64,000 bases of DNA, from NCBI RefSeq assembly GCF_002269345.1, contig NZ_CP022889.1:620001-684000 (forward strand), read 5' to 3'. Source of the DNA: Tsuneonella mangrovi. GTDB lineage: Bacteria; Pseudomonadota; Alphaproteobacteria; Sphingomonadales; Sphingomonadaceae. Position 1 is the first letter of the stretch; each line of letters begins with the position of its first letter. The position numbers and the translations under genes are program-made. Below are positions 53,801 through 61,254 of this stretch, one piece after another. A model generated the notes under the pieces. It saw only the letters and a list, made by a program, of their open reading frames with translations. It was not told where the DNA came from and did no database searches.

Positions 53801-53857
53801 CGTCAGCAGCAAGATCGCCAGCCAGATGGTGCGTGCGTGATGGGCAAGCGAGCGCAT
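50810..53857 (-). CDS. RND-family efflux permease
   Basis: The 1015-residue protein has 12 membrane helices and two large periplasmic loops, as in AcrB/CzcA-type proton antiporters. Marks include LPVSLFPHIDYPRVVV, FLRSARLMAITAAMLPGVLAATCLILYAMGMHFDMMTLGGMAAAVGLIVDDAVVMLEHI (helix 4 with the Asp-Asp relay) and ALMGLTMVIGMVTELIVFFFAEIDRDEP. Sequence alone does not say whether it exports metals or organic compounds. It overlaps the membrane-fusion gene as TAATG and is the last gene of a regulator-linked operon. Confidence 0.95.
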   Translation of the reverse strand: MRSLAHHARTIWLAILLLTLGGLMAATKLPVSLFPHIDYPRVVVAVDAGERDPARMEAQITRPLELALRSIPGVTRIRSTTSRGSAELALDFDWGHDMVAAQLATQGELATMQSALPPGIQFDVRRMDPTIFPVYGLALTSPTLNQEDLRQIAELRIRPALTSVKGVAAVDVLGGSPREFEVRLDPSRMAAMGVSPTDVASALANANVVIGAGKIADRHRLYLVLVQSKLSTPQDIASIAVKTAGGTGSVVTLGSIGQVIPSSAPNYTLVNSNGQNAVLVNVRQSLRGNTVQVVNDVQAQIKALALPSSVKVTPFYDQSELVAGAAKAVRDAILIGALLAGLVLFMFLRSARLMAITAAMLPGVLAATCLILYAMGMHFDMMTLGGMAAAVGLIVDDAVVMLEHIMRRMQEGKSTDTPSLLEAAAEMGKPLVGSTGATIVVFVPLAFISGVTGGFFKALAITIVAALTISLLYARFAIPLIAAYWLRDEDAEAAEKASGMIDRLQHAYGRLAKRVFVRPALFALVVAVLLGLGGYFSLTHVPSGFMPRMDEGGFVLDYKAQPGAALADTDRQLRQLEKIITSTPEVASYSRRTGLQLGGGLTEADEGDYFIRLKGGSRRPIWDVMDEIRTKAENQVPGLQIDTAQLMEDLIGDLTAVPQPIEVKLFGNDPKALEGAARKVGKALGQINGVAEVVDGLRVAGDAISVKVDPGAAAQQGLDPQAIASQLEAMVDGSPATQVRVGEQMIDIRLRSPRDLRERASQIATMPLVAPDGHSVRVSQIATVSIEAGQKQLTRENLAPFIDVTARLNGISLGTAMKRVKSTVAGLNLPPSIRVEYGGLYAEQQKSFTDMTIVFGSALLLAALLLTLLFERLTWTISAIVTVLLSAGAVLCGLWITGIELDISALMGLTMVIGMVTELIVFFFAEIDRDEPVSIGALHAAATNRLRPILMSALIAILTLSPLALGISRGAGLQKPLATAIIFGLVAAVPLVLLFLPAMVQGLTDGRSALRKKPA

Positions 53858-54879
53858 TACTTGGTGCGCACCTTCATGCCATCCTCGAGCGCGGTCCCGC
53901 CCTGGGTCACGACCTTGTCGCCCGCTGCGACGCCGTTGGCTATCGCCACGATCTTGCCGTCGGTCGCTCCGATGCTCACGTCCCTGCGGTGGGCAACCCC
54001 CTTGCTTACGACGAACACATAGGGCTGCCCCGCGTCGTCGAGCAGCGCCGAGTAAGGAACGGTTACGGTATCACCCGACATCTGCACGGTGACCGTGCCC
54101 TTCAGCGGCTGGCCAGCGCCCACTTGGAAACGCGCCGGGACCGTTACGTAGATCGATGCAAGCCGGGTCTGCGGATCGGCGGAAGGATCGACCGAAACGA
54201 TCGGGACGGTCGCACCTGGCCCTCCGCCCGGCGCATCGAGCTGCATCCCGGCCCCCCGAGAGAGGTGCGCGACGAGGCTCGGGTCGATCCCGAAGCTCGC
54301 CTGCAGCGCGCCGCTGCGACTGATCGTGACGATGGGAGTACCGGGGCTCACGAGGTTACCCGGCGCGCTGTCGACCGACCGGACAAAGCCCGGCCCCGGA
54401 GCGCGAATGGCAAGCTGGCCTTGCTGGACCGACAGTGCAGAAAGGGCGGCGCTGGCAGACTGGGCGGCGGTGCGGGCGCTTTCGACATCGGCGTCGCTCA
54501 TCAGGCCATCGGCCCGCAGCCGCTGCGCGCGGGCGTAGGCGGCCTTTGCAGTCTGCGCTTCGCTGGCGAGGCGAGCGCTGTCGGCGCGGGTTGCCGGGCT
54601 GGGAGACAGCGCCACGACCAACTGGCCGCGCGAGACGGGCGAACCGACACTGGCGGCAATTCGGCTCACCACCGCTTCGACCGGTGCTGACAGCGTGAAC
54701 TGGGTGTCCGCATTCTGTTCGACCATCCCGTAAAGCGTCTGCGTCGAGGCCACGCTGCCGGTCTGCGCGGTCGCCAGCGAGACGAGCGCGGACGGCACAG
54801 CGCTGGTGTCCCCGCCCGATGAACCCGAACAGGCGGCCAGCGACAGGCTTGCTGCCAAAACCAACCAGCGAAATCTCAT
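53857..54879 (-). CDS. RND efflux periplasmic adaptor (membrane fusion protein)
   Basis: The 340-residue protein starts with a lipoprotein signal (LAASLSLAACSGS) and has a biotinyl-lipoyl-like hairpin (VEAVVSRIAASVGSPVSRGQLVVALS ... GQLAIRAPGPGFVRSVDSAPGNLVSPGTPIVTI), a coiled alpha hairpin between (about 95-155) and beta-barrel domains. It connects the RND pump to the TolC-type channel. The start at 54879 overlaps the upstream tolC-like stop as ATGA; an ATG nine bases upstream also lies close to a GGGAGG. Confidence 0.94.
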   Translation of the reverse strand: MRFRWLVLAASLSLAACSGSSGGDTSAVPSALVSLATAQTGSVASTQTLYGMVEQNADTQFTLSAPVEAVVSRIAASVGSPVSRGQLVVALSPSPATRADSARLASEAQTAKAAYARAQRLRADGLMSDADVESARTAAQSASAALSALSVQQGQLAIRAPGPGFVRSVDSAPGNLVSPGTPIVTISRSGALQASFGIDPSLVAHLSRGAGMQLDAPGGGPGATVPIVSVDPSADPQTRLASIYVTVPARFQVGAGQPLKGTVTVQMSGDTVTVPYSALLDDAGQPYVFVVSKGVAHRRDVSIGATDGKIVAIANGVAAGDKVVTQGGTALEDGMKVRTK

Positions 54880-56213
54880 TGCGGCCATGCCTCCCGCGGG
54901 GTTCCCGTCAACAATTCGAGCGCGATCATCTGTTCATCGTAATCCTGTTGGGCTTGGGCGAGCTGGATCTGTCGGTCGCGCAGCGCCTGCTCGGCGCTTT
55001 CTGCGGCTTCGAGCGACAGGTCGCCGCGATCGGCCGCCGTGCGCGAAGCCGCCGCGAAGTGCTCGATCCGATCGATCCCGGCCAGCGCGTCGGCCTTGCG
55101 CTGGAGCGCTGTGCGAACCCCGGCCTCGGCAGCGGCAATATCCGCCCGCGTCTGGAACAGGCGGGCCTGGTATTCGGCCTTGAGCGCCGCGCGGGTCGCG
55201 CGTTCGACGGCAATCGTGCCGCGATTGCGGTTCCACAGCGGCAAGGTGAAATCGACCGCCGGACCGAGCAGCAAGTTCCCGGCTGAATCCCGCTGGGAGT
55301 TGAGCGTCAGGCCGAGATTGGGAAACTGGTCGAGCACGGCCTTGTGAACCGCGGCTTCCTGCGCAGCGTAGCCTTCGCGCAATGCGGCCAGGTCGGTCCG
55401 GTTCTTCTCGGCGAGCCCGAACAGCGCGGAGGCTGGAGGCGGCGAGGCAATGTCCGGAATCGGGGCGAGCGCCAGCGGCTGATCAGGCCTCAGGCCCAGC
55501 AGGCGACGCAGATCGCCTTGCGCGGTAACGAGGCTTTGTGCAGCGGTGTTGTAGGTGTCGTCGGCGCTGAATGCAGCGACGCGTGCCGCCTGGAGCCGAT
55601 CCCCGGCAATATCGCCCCGCGCCGAGGCGCGTTCGTTGCGATCGAGCAGCGAGCGAGCGGAATCGCGCGACTTCTTTGCCAGCGAAACGATCTGCTGGAG
55701 TTGCTCGATCCTCACAGCCTGGATCTTCGCTTGCCCGGCAGTCTGCCATTCGGCCCATGCCAGGTCGAGGCGGACCTGCTCGCCCTGCGCGACTGCCCCT
55801 TGCCGGCGCACCGCGCGGGTGCGCAGCGCATTGAGGTCGAACCCCAGCGCGCCGGACACATCCAGCATCGTATCGGGCCCGCTCGCCACTTTGCTAGCAC
55901 CAATCGAGAAGGTTGGATCGGGCAGCAGGCCGGCGGCAAACACCTGGGCTTGTGCGACCCCGCGTCTGGCGCGCAGCGCGGCAAGGTCGGGGTTGTTGGC
56001 TACTGCCAGCGTGGCGATCGCATCGAGGCCGAGCGGCTTGGAAAGGTCGATCGATACCGGCTTGAGCCATGGCCGTTCGACCGCGCTCGCGCTTTGCTCG
56101 AGCACCGACGCCACCGGCTTCTCCAGCGCGTTACTGTCGCTTGCCAACGGGACCGGCACATACGTGGCGCACCCCGAGAGCATCAGCATGGCGGCCACAA
56201 TCGCTATGCGCAT
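54876..56213 (-). CDS. TolC-family outer membrane efflux lipoprotein
   Basis: The 445-residue protein has a lipoprotein signal (AAMLMLSGCAT, Cys near 15) and two outer-membrane-factor repeats: long helices such as RAVRRQGAVAQGEQVRLDLAWAEWQTAGQAKIQAVRIEQLQQIVSLAKKS and ALREGYAAQEAAVHKAVLDQFPNLGLTLNSQRDSAGNLLLGPAVDFTLPLWNRNRGTI. The family provides the outer-membrane exit duct. It overlaps the histidine kinase by 10 bases and the adaptor gene by 4. Confidence 0.94.
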   Translation of the reverse strand: MRIAIVAAMLMLSGCATYVPVPLASDSNALEKPVASVLEQSASAVERPWLKPVSIDLSKPLGLDAIATLAVANNPDLAALRARRGVAQAQVFAAGLLPDPTFSIGASKVASGPDTMLDVSGALGFDLNALRTRAVRRQGAVAQGEQVRLDLAWAEWQTAGQAKIQAVRIEQLQQIVSLAKKSRDSARSLLDRNERASARGDIAGDRLQAARVAAFSADDTYNTAAQSLVTAQGDLRRLLGLRPDQPLALAPIPDIASPPPASALFGLAEKNRTDLAALREGYAAQEAAVHKAVLDQFPNLGLTLNSQRDSAGNLLLGPAVDFTLPLWNRNRGTIAVERATRAALKAEYQARLFQTRADIAAAEAGVRTALQRKADALAGIDRIEHFAAASRTAADRGDLSLEAAESAEQALRDRQIQLAQAQQDYDEQMIALELLTGTPREAWPQ

Positions 56214-57556
56214 CCAGGCATCCTGTTGAATATAAGTCTTACCGCCAGACCAGGTTGAGCATCGTCGAGTTCGAGCCGCGCGCTGTGGGCTTCAGCGACG
56301 GCTTCCACCAGACTCAGGCCAAGGCCATGACCTGGAGTGGAGCGCGCTCCGTCAAGCCTGACGAAGCGCTGCATCGCGCGCGCTCTGTCTTCCCGGACAA
56401 TACCCGGGCCGTTATCGGCGACGAACAGGCTCACCCGCTTTCCCTGCATTGAAGCTCCAATCCGGATGGTAGAGCCAACCGGCGTATGGCGCATGGCGTT
56501 TTCGACGAGGTTGGACAGCGCTTGTGCCAGGAGATCGCGATCGCCAGGCACCAGCGCCTGCCCCGGATCGTTGTGCAATTCGAGGGTATGCCCCGATTCC
56601 TCTGCGGCGGGCTCGTGTGCCTCGGCAATCGCTTGCGTCAGTTCCGCAAGGTCGACCTCGCGAAAATGCTTTTGGATGCCGCCGCCCTCGACTTCCGAAA
56701 TTCGCAGGATCGCAGAAAACAACCGCAGGATATCCTCGCACTTGTCGATAGCGGCTTCGGCATGGTCGCCCCGCTCGGCCTCGGGAGCATTGAGAAGCGT
56801 TTCCAGCTGGCCACGAAGCTGCGTGAGCGGCGTACGCATGTCGTGCGCGAGGTCGGAGGTTACTTGCCGCAGGTTGGCGAGCAACGCCTCGATCCGGTCG
56901 AGCATGGCGTTGAGCGAGATCGCCACCTGGTCGAACTCGTCACCGCGCTCGGTCACGTCGGCGCGGCCACCAAAATTGCTCGACGCGAAAGCGATGGACC
57001 CCTTGGCAATCCCGTCCAATCGGCGGCGCAGGTACCGGCCGAGCATCAAGGCGAAGATCGCGCCGAGCGCGAGCGTGCCGGCAAATGCAAACGCAAACAC
57101 CACCAGGATCGTCTCGTCGAGGTGGTCGAGCGGTTCGAGGTCTGCGGCGACTACCAGCTTGTTGCCGTCGGGGAGCCGGGTTGCCAGTGCGCGCGCGGCA
57201 TCGGGACCTTCCAGCGGGTCTTCGAATGTAATCCGGCTCCAGCCGATCGGCGGTTCGGCCAGTTCCATATGCCCCGCAATCTTCTTGCCTCGGGAGGAGA
57301 ACACCGCGAATTCCAAAGCGTTGGCCGCGCTTGCTTCGCGCACCGCAATTGCTTCGGTGAGACCGACGTAGCGCTCGCTGTTGAATTCACCGACCAGGCT
57401 CACGCTCGCCTGCTCGATCGTGTCGTCGATCTGCTTCAGGAAGGCAGTGTGCACGGCATAAAGCACGGTCGCCCCGATCAGCAGGGTCGCCAGCGCAAAG
57501 CATGCGGCCGAAACGACCGCGATACGATAGGCAGCACTTTGCGGAAGCAGCCTCAT
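56204..57556 (-). CDS. Sensor histidine kinase of the efflux operon
   Basis: The 450-residue protein has an N-terminal membrane helix (about 12-34), a periplasmic sensor region (about 35-160), a second helix (about 162-185), HAMP, the phospho-acceptor H box (SDLAHDMRTPLTQLRG), an N box (NLVENAMRHTP) and G boxes (VADNGPGI and GHGLGLSLVEAV). The signal is unknown; because it is co-transcribed with an RND system, envelope or metal/organic-toxin stress is a fair inference. It overlaps the response-regulator gene as ATGA. Confidence 0.95.
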   Translation of the reverse strand: MRLLPQSAAYRIAVVSAACFALATLLIGATVLYAVHTAFLKQIDDTIEQASVSLVGEFNSERYVGLTEAIAVREASAANALEFAVFSSRGKKIAGHMELAEPPIGWSRITFEDPLEGPDAARALATRLPDGNKLVVAADLEPLDHLDETILVVFAFAFAGTLALGAIFALMLGRYLRRRLDGIAKGSIAFASSNFGGRADVTERGDEFDQVAISLNAMLDRIEALLANLRQVTSDLAHDMRTPLTQLRGQLETLLNAPEAERGDHAEAAIDKCEDILRLFSAILRISEVEGGGIQKHFREVDLAELTQAIAEAHEPAAEESGHTLELHNDPGQALVPGDRDLLAQALSNLVENAMRHTPVGSTIRIGASMQGKRVSLFVADNGPGIVREDRARAMQRFVRLDGARSTPGHGLGLSLVEAVAEAHSARLELDDAQPGLAVRLIFNRMPGCA

Positions 57557-58227
57557 GCAGCGTGGACCCGGTAGCCGGTTCCGCGACGGGTTTCGATCAG
57601 ATCGTCTAGCCCGCCCTCGTTCAGCTTTGCGCGCAGCCGGCTCATGTGGGTTTCGATGATCTTGGTTTGCGGGTCGAAATGGAAATTCCACACCCGTTCG
57701 AGCAGCATCGTGCGGGTCACGAATTCGCCGGGATGCCGCATCAGCTCCTCAAGCAAGCGGAATTCCTTGGGCTGGAGCAGCACGGGCTGCCCGGCGCGGC
57801 GCACTTCACGCGTAAGGAGATCCATCTCGAGTTCGCGGGATGCCAGCCGCGTCTGGACCTCGCTGGGTGATCGGCGTCGTGACAGGGCGTTGACCCGTGC
57901 GACCAACTCGCTGAACGCAAACGGTTTGACGAGGTAATCGTCCGCCCCGGCGTCGAGCCCTTGCACGCGGTCCTCGATCTGGCCCAGCGCGGTCAACATG
58001 ATCGCCGGGTCGTCGATATTGGCGGCTCGCAGCGTACGGAGCACTTCGAGGCCGTCGCGCCCCGGCATCATCCGGTCGAGCACGATCACATCGAACGGTT
58101 CGTCCAATCCAAGGCGGAGCGCTTCCTCTCCGTCACTGGCGACTGCAACGCTGTGCCCAAGCTCGGCGAGACCGCGCGCGATAAATTCGGCGGTCTCGGT
58201 GTCGTCTTCGGCGAGGAGGATACGCAT
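57553..58227 (-). CDS. OmpR-family response regulator of the efflux operon
   Basis: The 224-residue protein has a receiver domain (MRILLAEDDTETAEFIARGL; phosphorylated Asp in VIVLDRMMPGRDGLEVL; Lys in YLVKPFAFSELVARV) and a winged-helix DNA-binding domain with LLEELMRHPGEFVTRTMLLERVWNFHFDPQTKIIETHMSRLRAKL. It is first in the five-gene operon RR-HK-TolC-MFP-RND and likely controls it. An upstream in-frame ATG would add 42 non-homologous residues; 58227 is preferred. Confidence 0.96.
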   Translation of the reverse strand: MRILLAEDDTETAEFIARGLAELGHSVAVASDGEEALRLGLDEPFDVIVLDRMMPGRDGLEVLRTLRAANIDDPAIMLTALGQIEDRVQGLDAGADDYLVKPFAFSELVARVNALSRRRSPSEVQTRLASRELEMDLLTREVRRAGQPVLLQPKEFRLLEELMRHPGEFVTRTMLLERVWNFHFDPQTKIIETHMSRLRAKLNEGGLDDLIETRRGTGYRVHAA

Positions 58228-58426
58228 TGCGGCCAGAGTCAGCAGCGGCTCGCCGCGATCGCAGCGAGGACCGTCCCGCTCGCCGAGCTGTATGTCGTCG
58301 CACGTGTGAGCATTTGCAGAACTGCTGGTCCCCCTGTTTTGCGATGTTCGCATAGATCACGATCGATGCCGGGATACAAACTGCACATCGGCAATTTGTA
58401 CCCCGGCGCCCTGCGAGTTGCGACCC

Positions 58427-59158
58427 TCAGGGCATCTTTGAAAAGTAGTGTTCGAGACCATCGACAAGGTCGAGTTCGCGGGTCGAGGCGCGCCGGGCCA
58501 GCGCGACGTCCTTGGCTTGCGCGGCCTTGCCCATCGTATCGAGCGCAGCGGTGAAGTCTGCCTTGAGCTTCGCATCGGTCACTTTCGGCTCAACGAGCGC
58601 CCATTTGCCCTCGGCGAAGGCAAGCGCGGATTGCGCGTCATCCCATCGCGGAGGGCTGGCGGAAAGGTCAGCCTGGAAGCGGAAACCCGAATAGTCGAGC
58701 AGGCTCACCGCTTGCGGCACACGGCCCGTGTCCGCCGCGCTTTCCACCAGTGTGCGGTAACCCTCCACAGCGGCGAGCGCGACGCCTGTGCGGTCATCGG
58801 TCTTGATCGCGCTGTCGATCGCATCGAGCTGCGCTTCGAGCCGTTCGCCTTGCTTGCCGTCAAGAATGCTGGCCACTCCGGCTGCGGCAGCCTTGGCCTT
58901 GTCGACCAGCGCCGCGAGCTCGGCCGAACTGGTGCTTGGGGCGGATTCGGTGAGGTTTTCGAATGGCTCGGCGGCATCGAGCAACTGCTTGTTGCGCGCA
59001 GCAACCTCGCTGGCCGAAAGGCCGGACTCGGGAGGAGTTTGTGCGGCAGGCGTTTCGGGCGCTGCCGGGGAATGCGGCGCACTACACCCGGCGAGCGCAG
59101 CCGCTGCCGCAACGGGGAAAGCGAAAGTCCATCGGGACAAGGTCAATTGAGGCTCCAT
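58427..59158 (-). CDS. Uncharacterised lipoprotein
   Basis: The 243-residue protein is not recognised. A lipoprotein signal (VAAAAALAGCS) is followed by a Pro/Ala-rich linker (about 28-45) and a helical body, with AAEPFENLTESAP, LDAIDSAIKTDDRTGVALAAVEGYRTLVESA and, near the end, AKDVALARRASTRELDLVDGLEHYF. Such all-helical lipoproteins may be envelope anchors. No catalytic motif is visible. It stands alone between the regulator and tRNA-Ser; 200 bases upstream of the regulator gene hold no gene. Confidence 0.72.
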   Translation of the reverse strand: MEPQLTLSRWTFAFPVAAAAALAGCSAPHSPAAPETPAAQTPPESGLSASEVAARNKQLLDAAEPFENLTESAPSTSSAELAALVDKAKAAAAGVASILDGKQGERLEAQLDAIDSAIKTDDRTGVALAAVEGYRTLVESAADTGRVPQAVSLLDYSGFRFQADLSASPPRWDDAQSALAFAEGKWALVEPKVTDAKLKADFTAALDTMGKAAQAKDVALARRASTRELDLVDGLEHYFSKMP

Positions 59159-59289
59159 TTCCACACAAGGTTATGGGCCGAACGGCGCGGGTCAAACCAA
59201 TGTTCCCTAGGTTGGGAAATCGTATCCTCCGCGGACAGGGCAGTTCACACACCGAGTAGTGTCGATGTTAAGCTGGCGTCATCGCTTTG

Positions 59290-59380
59290 TGGCGGAGCGG
59301 GAGGGATTCGAACCCTCGATACGGGGTTACCGTATACACACTTTCCAGGCGTGCGCCTTCGACCACTCGGCCACCGCTCC
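59290..59380 (-). tRNA. tRNA-Ser (anticodon GGA), CCA encoded
   Basis: On the minus strand the acceptor GGAGCGG pairs with CCGCTCC, followed by G and encoded CCA. The D-arm reads TGGCCGAGTGGTCGAAGGC, the anticodon loop CTGGAAA gives GGA, a long variable arm (GTGTATACGGTAACCCCGTATC) marks a type II tRNA, and the T-arm is GGGTTCGAATCCC. All are typical of serine tRNA. Confidence 0.97.
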
Positions 59381-59399
59381 GCATGCCTGTGTTGGCAGG
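59360..59399 (-). repeat. 40-bp direct repeat, copy 1 (5' part of tRNA-Ser plus flank)
   Basis: These 40 bases cover the first 21 bases of tRNA-Ser and 19 bases of its 5' flank. An almost identical copy (39 of 40, one T/A change) lies at 59483-59522 without the rest of the tRNA. Confidence 0.85.
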
Positions 59400-59482
59400 C
59401 GCTGCCCTCTAGCTGCGGCTTGAGCCGCACGCAAGGCGTGCGCGTTGGGGGCTGCGCCCCCGCCTGCGCTGCGCTTCGGCCC
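59400..59482. other. Hairpin-rich spacer between the tRNA-Ser repeats
   Basis: The 83 bases hold three short hairpins in a row: gcggcttgagccgc, cgcacgcaaggcgtgcg and gggggctgcgccccc. There is no coding potential that I can support. Confidence 0.5.
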
Positions 59483-59522
59483 CGACCACTCGGCCACCGC
59501 TCCGCATGCCTGTGATGGCAGG
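59483..59522 (-). repeat. 40-bp direct repeat, copy 2 (truncated tRNA-Ser remnant)
   Basis: This copy repeats the 5' 21 bases of tRNA-Ser (GGAGCGGTGGCCGAGTGGTCG on the minus strand) and the flank, but the adjacent bases do not continue into a tRNA. It is a truncated duplicate, not a functional tRNA. Confidence 0.85.
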
Positions 59523-59611
59523 AAGCGGGCACCTAGCGGGCGCGAGCAGTGCTGACAAGCGGCAGGTTGTTGATCCTTGCCATCCGCGCGCCGCGTGGCA
59601 CAACGGCGGCC

Positions 59612-60583
59612 ATGAACAAGCTCATCCTCGCCGCGGCGATACTTGCCTCCCCCGCCCTTGCCGCCGACGAAGCACCTGCGCCGCCAACGCCGGCCTCGGT
59701 CGTCGAAGCCGCCAAGCCGAGCGAGTGGAAGGCGATCGATCCGGCCGACCTGCTGGTGATGGACCTCGCGCCCGATGCGAAGGGCAACAAGCGGCAGGTC
59801 ATCATCCAGCTGATGCCGCCACCGTTCAGCCAGGGATGGGTCGACAATATCCGCACACTCGCAAGGGCGCACTGGTGGGATGGGACGAGCGTCTACCGCG
59901 CGGTCGACAACTGGGTCGTCCAATGGGGCGACGGCGAAGGAGAGGACCCGGCCAAGGCCAAGCCGCTGCCCAAGGGGCTGAAGGTGGTGCCGGAGAGCGA
60001 GTATGTTGCTCCCGCCACAAAGGCCGAGCTGACAAATTTGGCAGACGGGGCAAGCTTTGGTGCTTCCGGTCTTGCGAAGACAACGTCATTTCTGAGTGAT
60101 CCATATGCGTCGCTTACCACTTTCTACGAGGGCTGGCCGATCGCCACTTCATCTAATGCCAAATGGCCAACCCACTGCTACGGCACCGTCGGCGTCGCGC
60201 GCGACCTTTCACCCGATACCGGCACCGGGGCGGAACTCTACTCCGTGATCGGGCAGGCCCCGCGCCAGCTTGACCGCAATATCGCGGTTGTCGGGCGCGT
60301 GATCGAGGGGATCGAGAACCTCTCGACCCTGCCGCGCGGCAAGGGCGATCACGGGGTCTATGCCGACAAGAGCCTGCGCGTGCCGATCATCTCGGTCCGG
60401 CTGGGCAGCGACCTGCCCACCGCCGAGCAGCCGCACTTCGAATACCTCGACACGGGCAGCAAGAGCTTCGCCGAGTACGTTCACGTCAGCGCCAACCGCA
60501 ACGATGCGTTCTACAAGGTGCCCGCAGGCGGCATAGCGCTGTGCAACGTCAAGGTGCCGATCCGCCGCGTTCCCGGTGAGTGA
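59612..60583 (+). CDS. Exported cyclophilin-type peptidyl-prolyl isomerase
   Basis: The 323-residue protein has a signal peptide (about 1-18, cleaved after LAADE-like boundary) and a cyclophilin-like domain: MDLAPDAKGNKRQVIIQLMPPPFSQGWVDNIRTLARAHWWDGTSVYRAVDNWVVQWGDG, where the cyclophilin FxRVxxxFmxQgGD pattern is recognisable in VYRAVDNWVVQWGDGEG, and GELYSVIGQAPRQLDRNIAVVGRVIEGIENLSTLPRG. Some active-site residues diverge, so isomerase activity is not assured. It is translationally close to the DUF1905 gene (8-base overlap). The ATG at 59612 puts the signal peptide at the N-terminus. Confidence 0.87.
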   Translation: MNKLILAAAILASPALAADEAPAPPTPASVVEAAKPSEWKAIDPADLLVMDLAPDAKGNKRQVIIQLMPPPFSQGWVDNIRTLARAHWWDGTSVYRAVDNWVVQWGDGEGEDPAKAKPLPKGLKVVPESEYVAPATKAELTNLADGASFGASGLAKTTSFLSDPYASLTTFYEGWPIATSSNAKWPTHCYGTVGVARDLSPDTGTGAELYSVIGQAPRQLDRNIAVVGRVIEGIENLSTLPRGKGDHGVYADKSLRVPIISVRLGSDLPTAEQPHFEYLDTGSKSFAEYVHVSANRNDAFYKVPAGGIALCNVKVPIRRVPGE

Positions 60584-60893
60584 GACGCTCTCGTTTGCTG
60601 CGCCGCTCACCCGCTGGCGGGGCGACAGGGGAACCTATCACCTCGTGACGATCGCGGGCGAGGCTGCCGACCAGCTCGCCATGCACGCCCGCCTGCACCG
60701 GCTCGAGTTCGGTCGCAGCCGCGGGTTCGGTTCGGTCAAGGTAACCGCGCGGATCGGCGAAACACACTGGAAGAGCTCGGTATTCCCGCAGCGGAAGCAA
60801 TCCGAATGGATCCTGCTGGTCTCACGCAGAGTGATGCGCGCCGAAGACCTTGCGGCGGGCGACACGGTCCGCCTCGAACTCGAACTGCTCTAG
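60576..60893 (+). CDS. DUF1905 family small protein
   Basis: A 105-residue beta-barrel-like protein of DUF1905: GTYHLVTIAGEAADQLAMHARLHRLEFGRSRGFGSVKVTARIGETHWKSSVFPQRKQSEWILLVSRRVMRAEDLAAGDTVRLELELL. The domain is often fused to YdeI-type proteins and its function is unknown. The start is GTG at 60576. Its stop TAG overlaps the convergent VOC gene's stop in a shared CTAG. Confidence 0.92.
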   Translation: MSETLSFAAPLTRWRGDRGTYHLVTIAGEAADQLAMHARLHRLEFGRSRGFGSVKVTARIGETHWKSSVFPQRKQSEWILLVSRRVMRAEDLAAGDTVRLELELL

Positions 60894-61252
60894 AGCCGCT
60901 GCATCAGTTCGATCCGGTTACCGAACGGATCGGACACGTCGCCGCGATCGTAACCATCGAGCGGGGAACCTTCGGTAAAGGTCACGCCCGCATTCGCCAG
61001 CTTCAGCCTCAACGCCGCAAGGTCATCCACCAACAGCGCAGGATGCGCTTTCCGCGCGGGGCTGAACGGATCCTCGACACCCAAGTGGATATGCGCCTCG
61101 CCGCCTTCGAACCAGCACCCGCCGCGCTTGGCGAGGTCCACGGGCTTGGCCACTTCGGCCAGGCCCAGCACCTCGGAGTAGAATCCACGAGCAGCGTCTT
61201 CACCGCCCTTCGGCATTGCCAGTTGGACATGGTCGAGACCGACAATCGCCAT
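60890..61252 (-). CDS. VOC (glyoxalase/bleomycin-resistance-type) protein
   Basis: A 120-residue vicinal-oxygen-chelate-fold protein with MAIVGLDHVQLAMPKGGEDAARGFYSEVLGLAEVAKP, a His-containing first strand (Leu-Asp-His-Val), AHIHLGVEDPFSP in the middle and the closing DRGDVSDPFGNRIELMQRL, which ends with the family Glu. The family includes glyoxalases, dioxygenases and resistance proteins; the substrate is unknown. It is 2 bases downstream of rsh and possibly co-transcribed with it. Confidence 0.93.
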   Translation of the reverse strand: MAIVGLDHVQLAMPKGGEDAARGFYSEVLGLAEVAKPVDLAKRGGCWFEGGEAHIHLGVEDPFSPARKAHPALLVDDLAALRLKLANAGVTFTEGSPLDGYDRGDVSDPFGNRIELMQRL

Positions 61253-61254
61253 CG

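Noticed and set aside
59401-59482. A small RNA gene from the three hairpins beside tRNA-Ser
   Set aside because: No promoter or terminator run was seen; hairpins alone are weak evidence in high-GC sequence.
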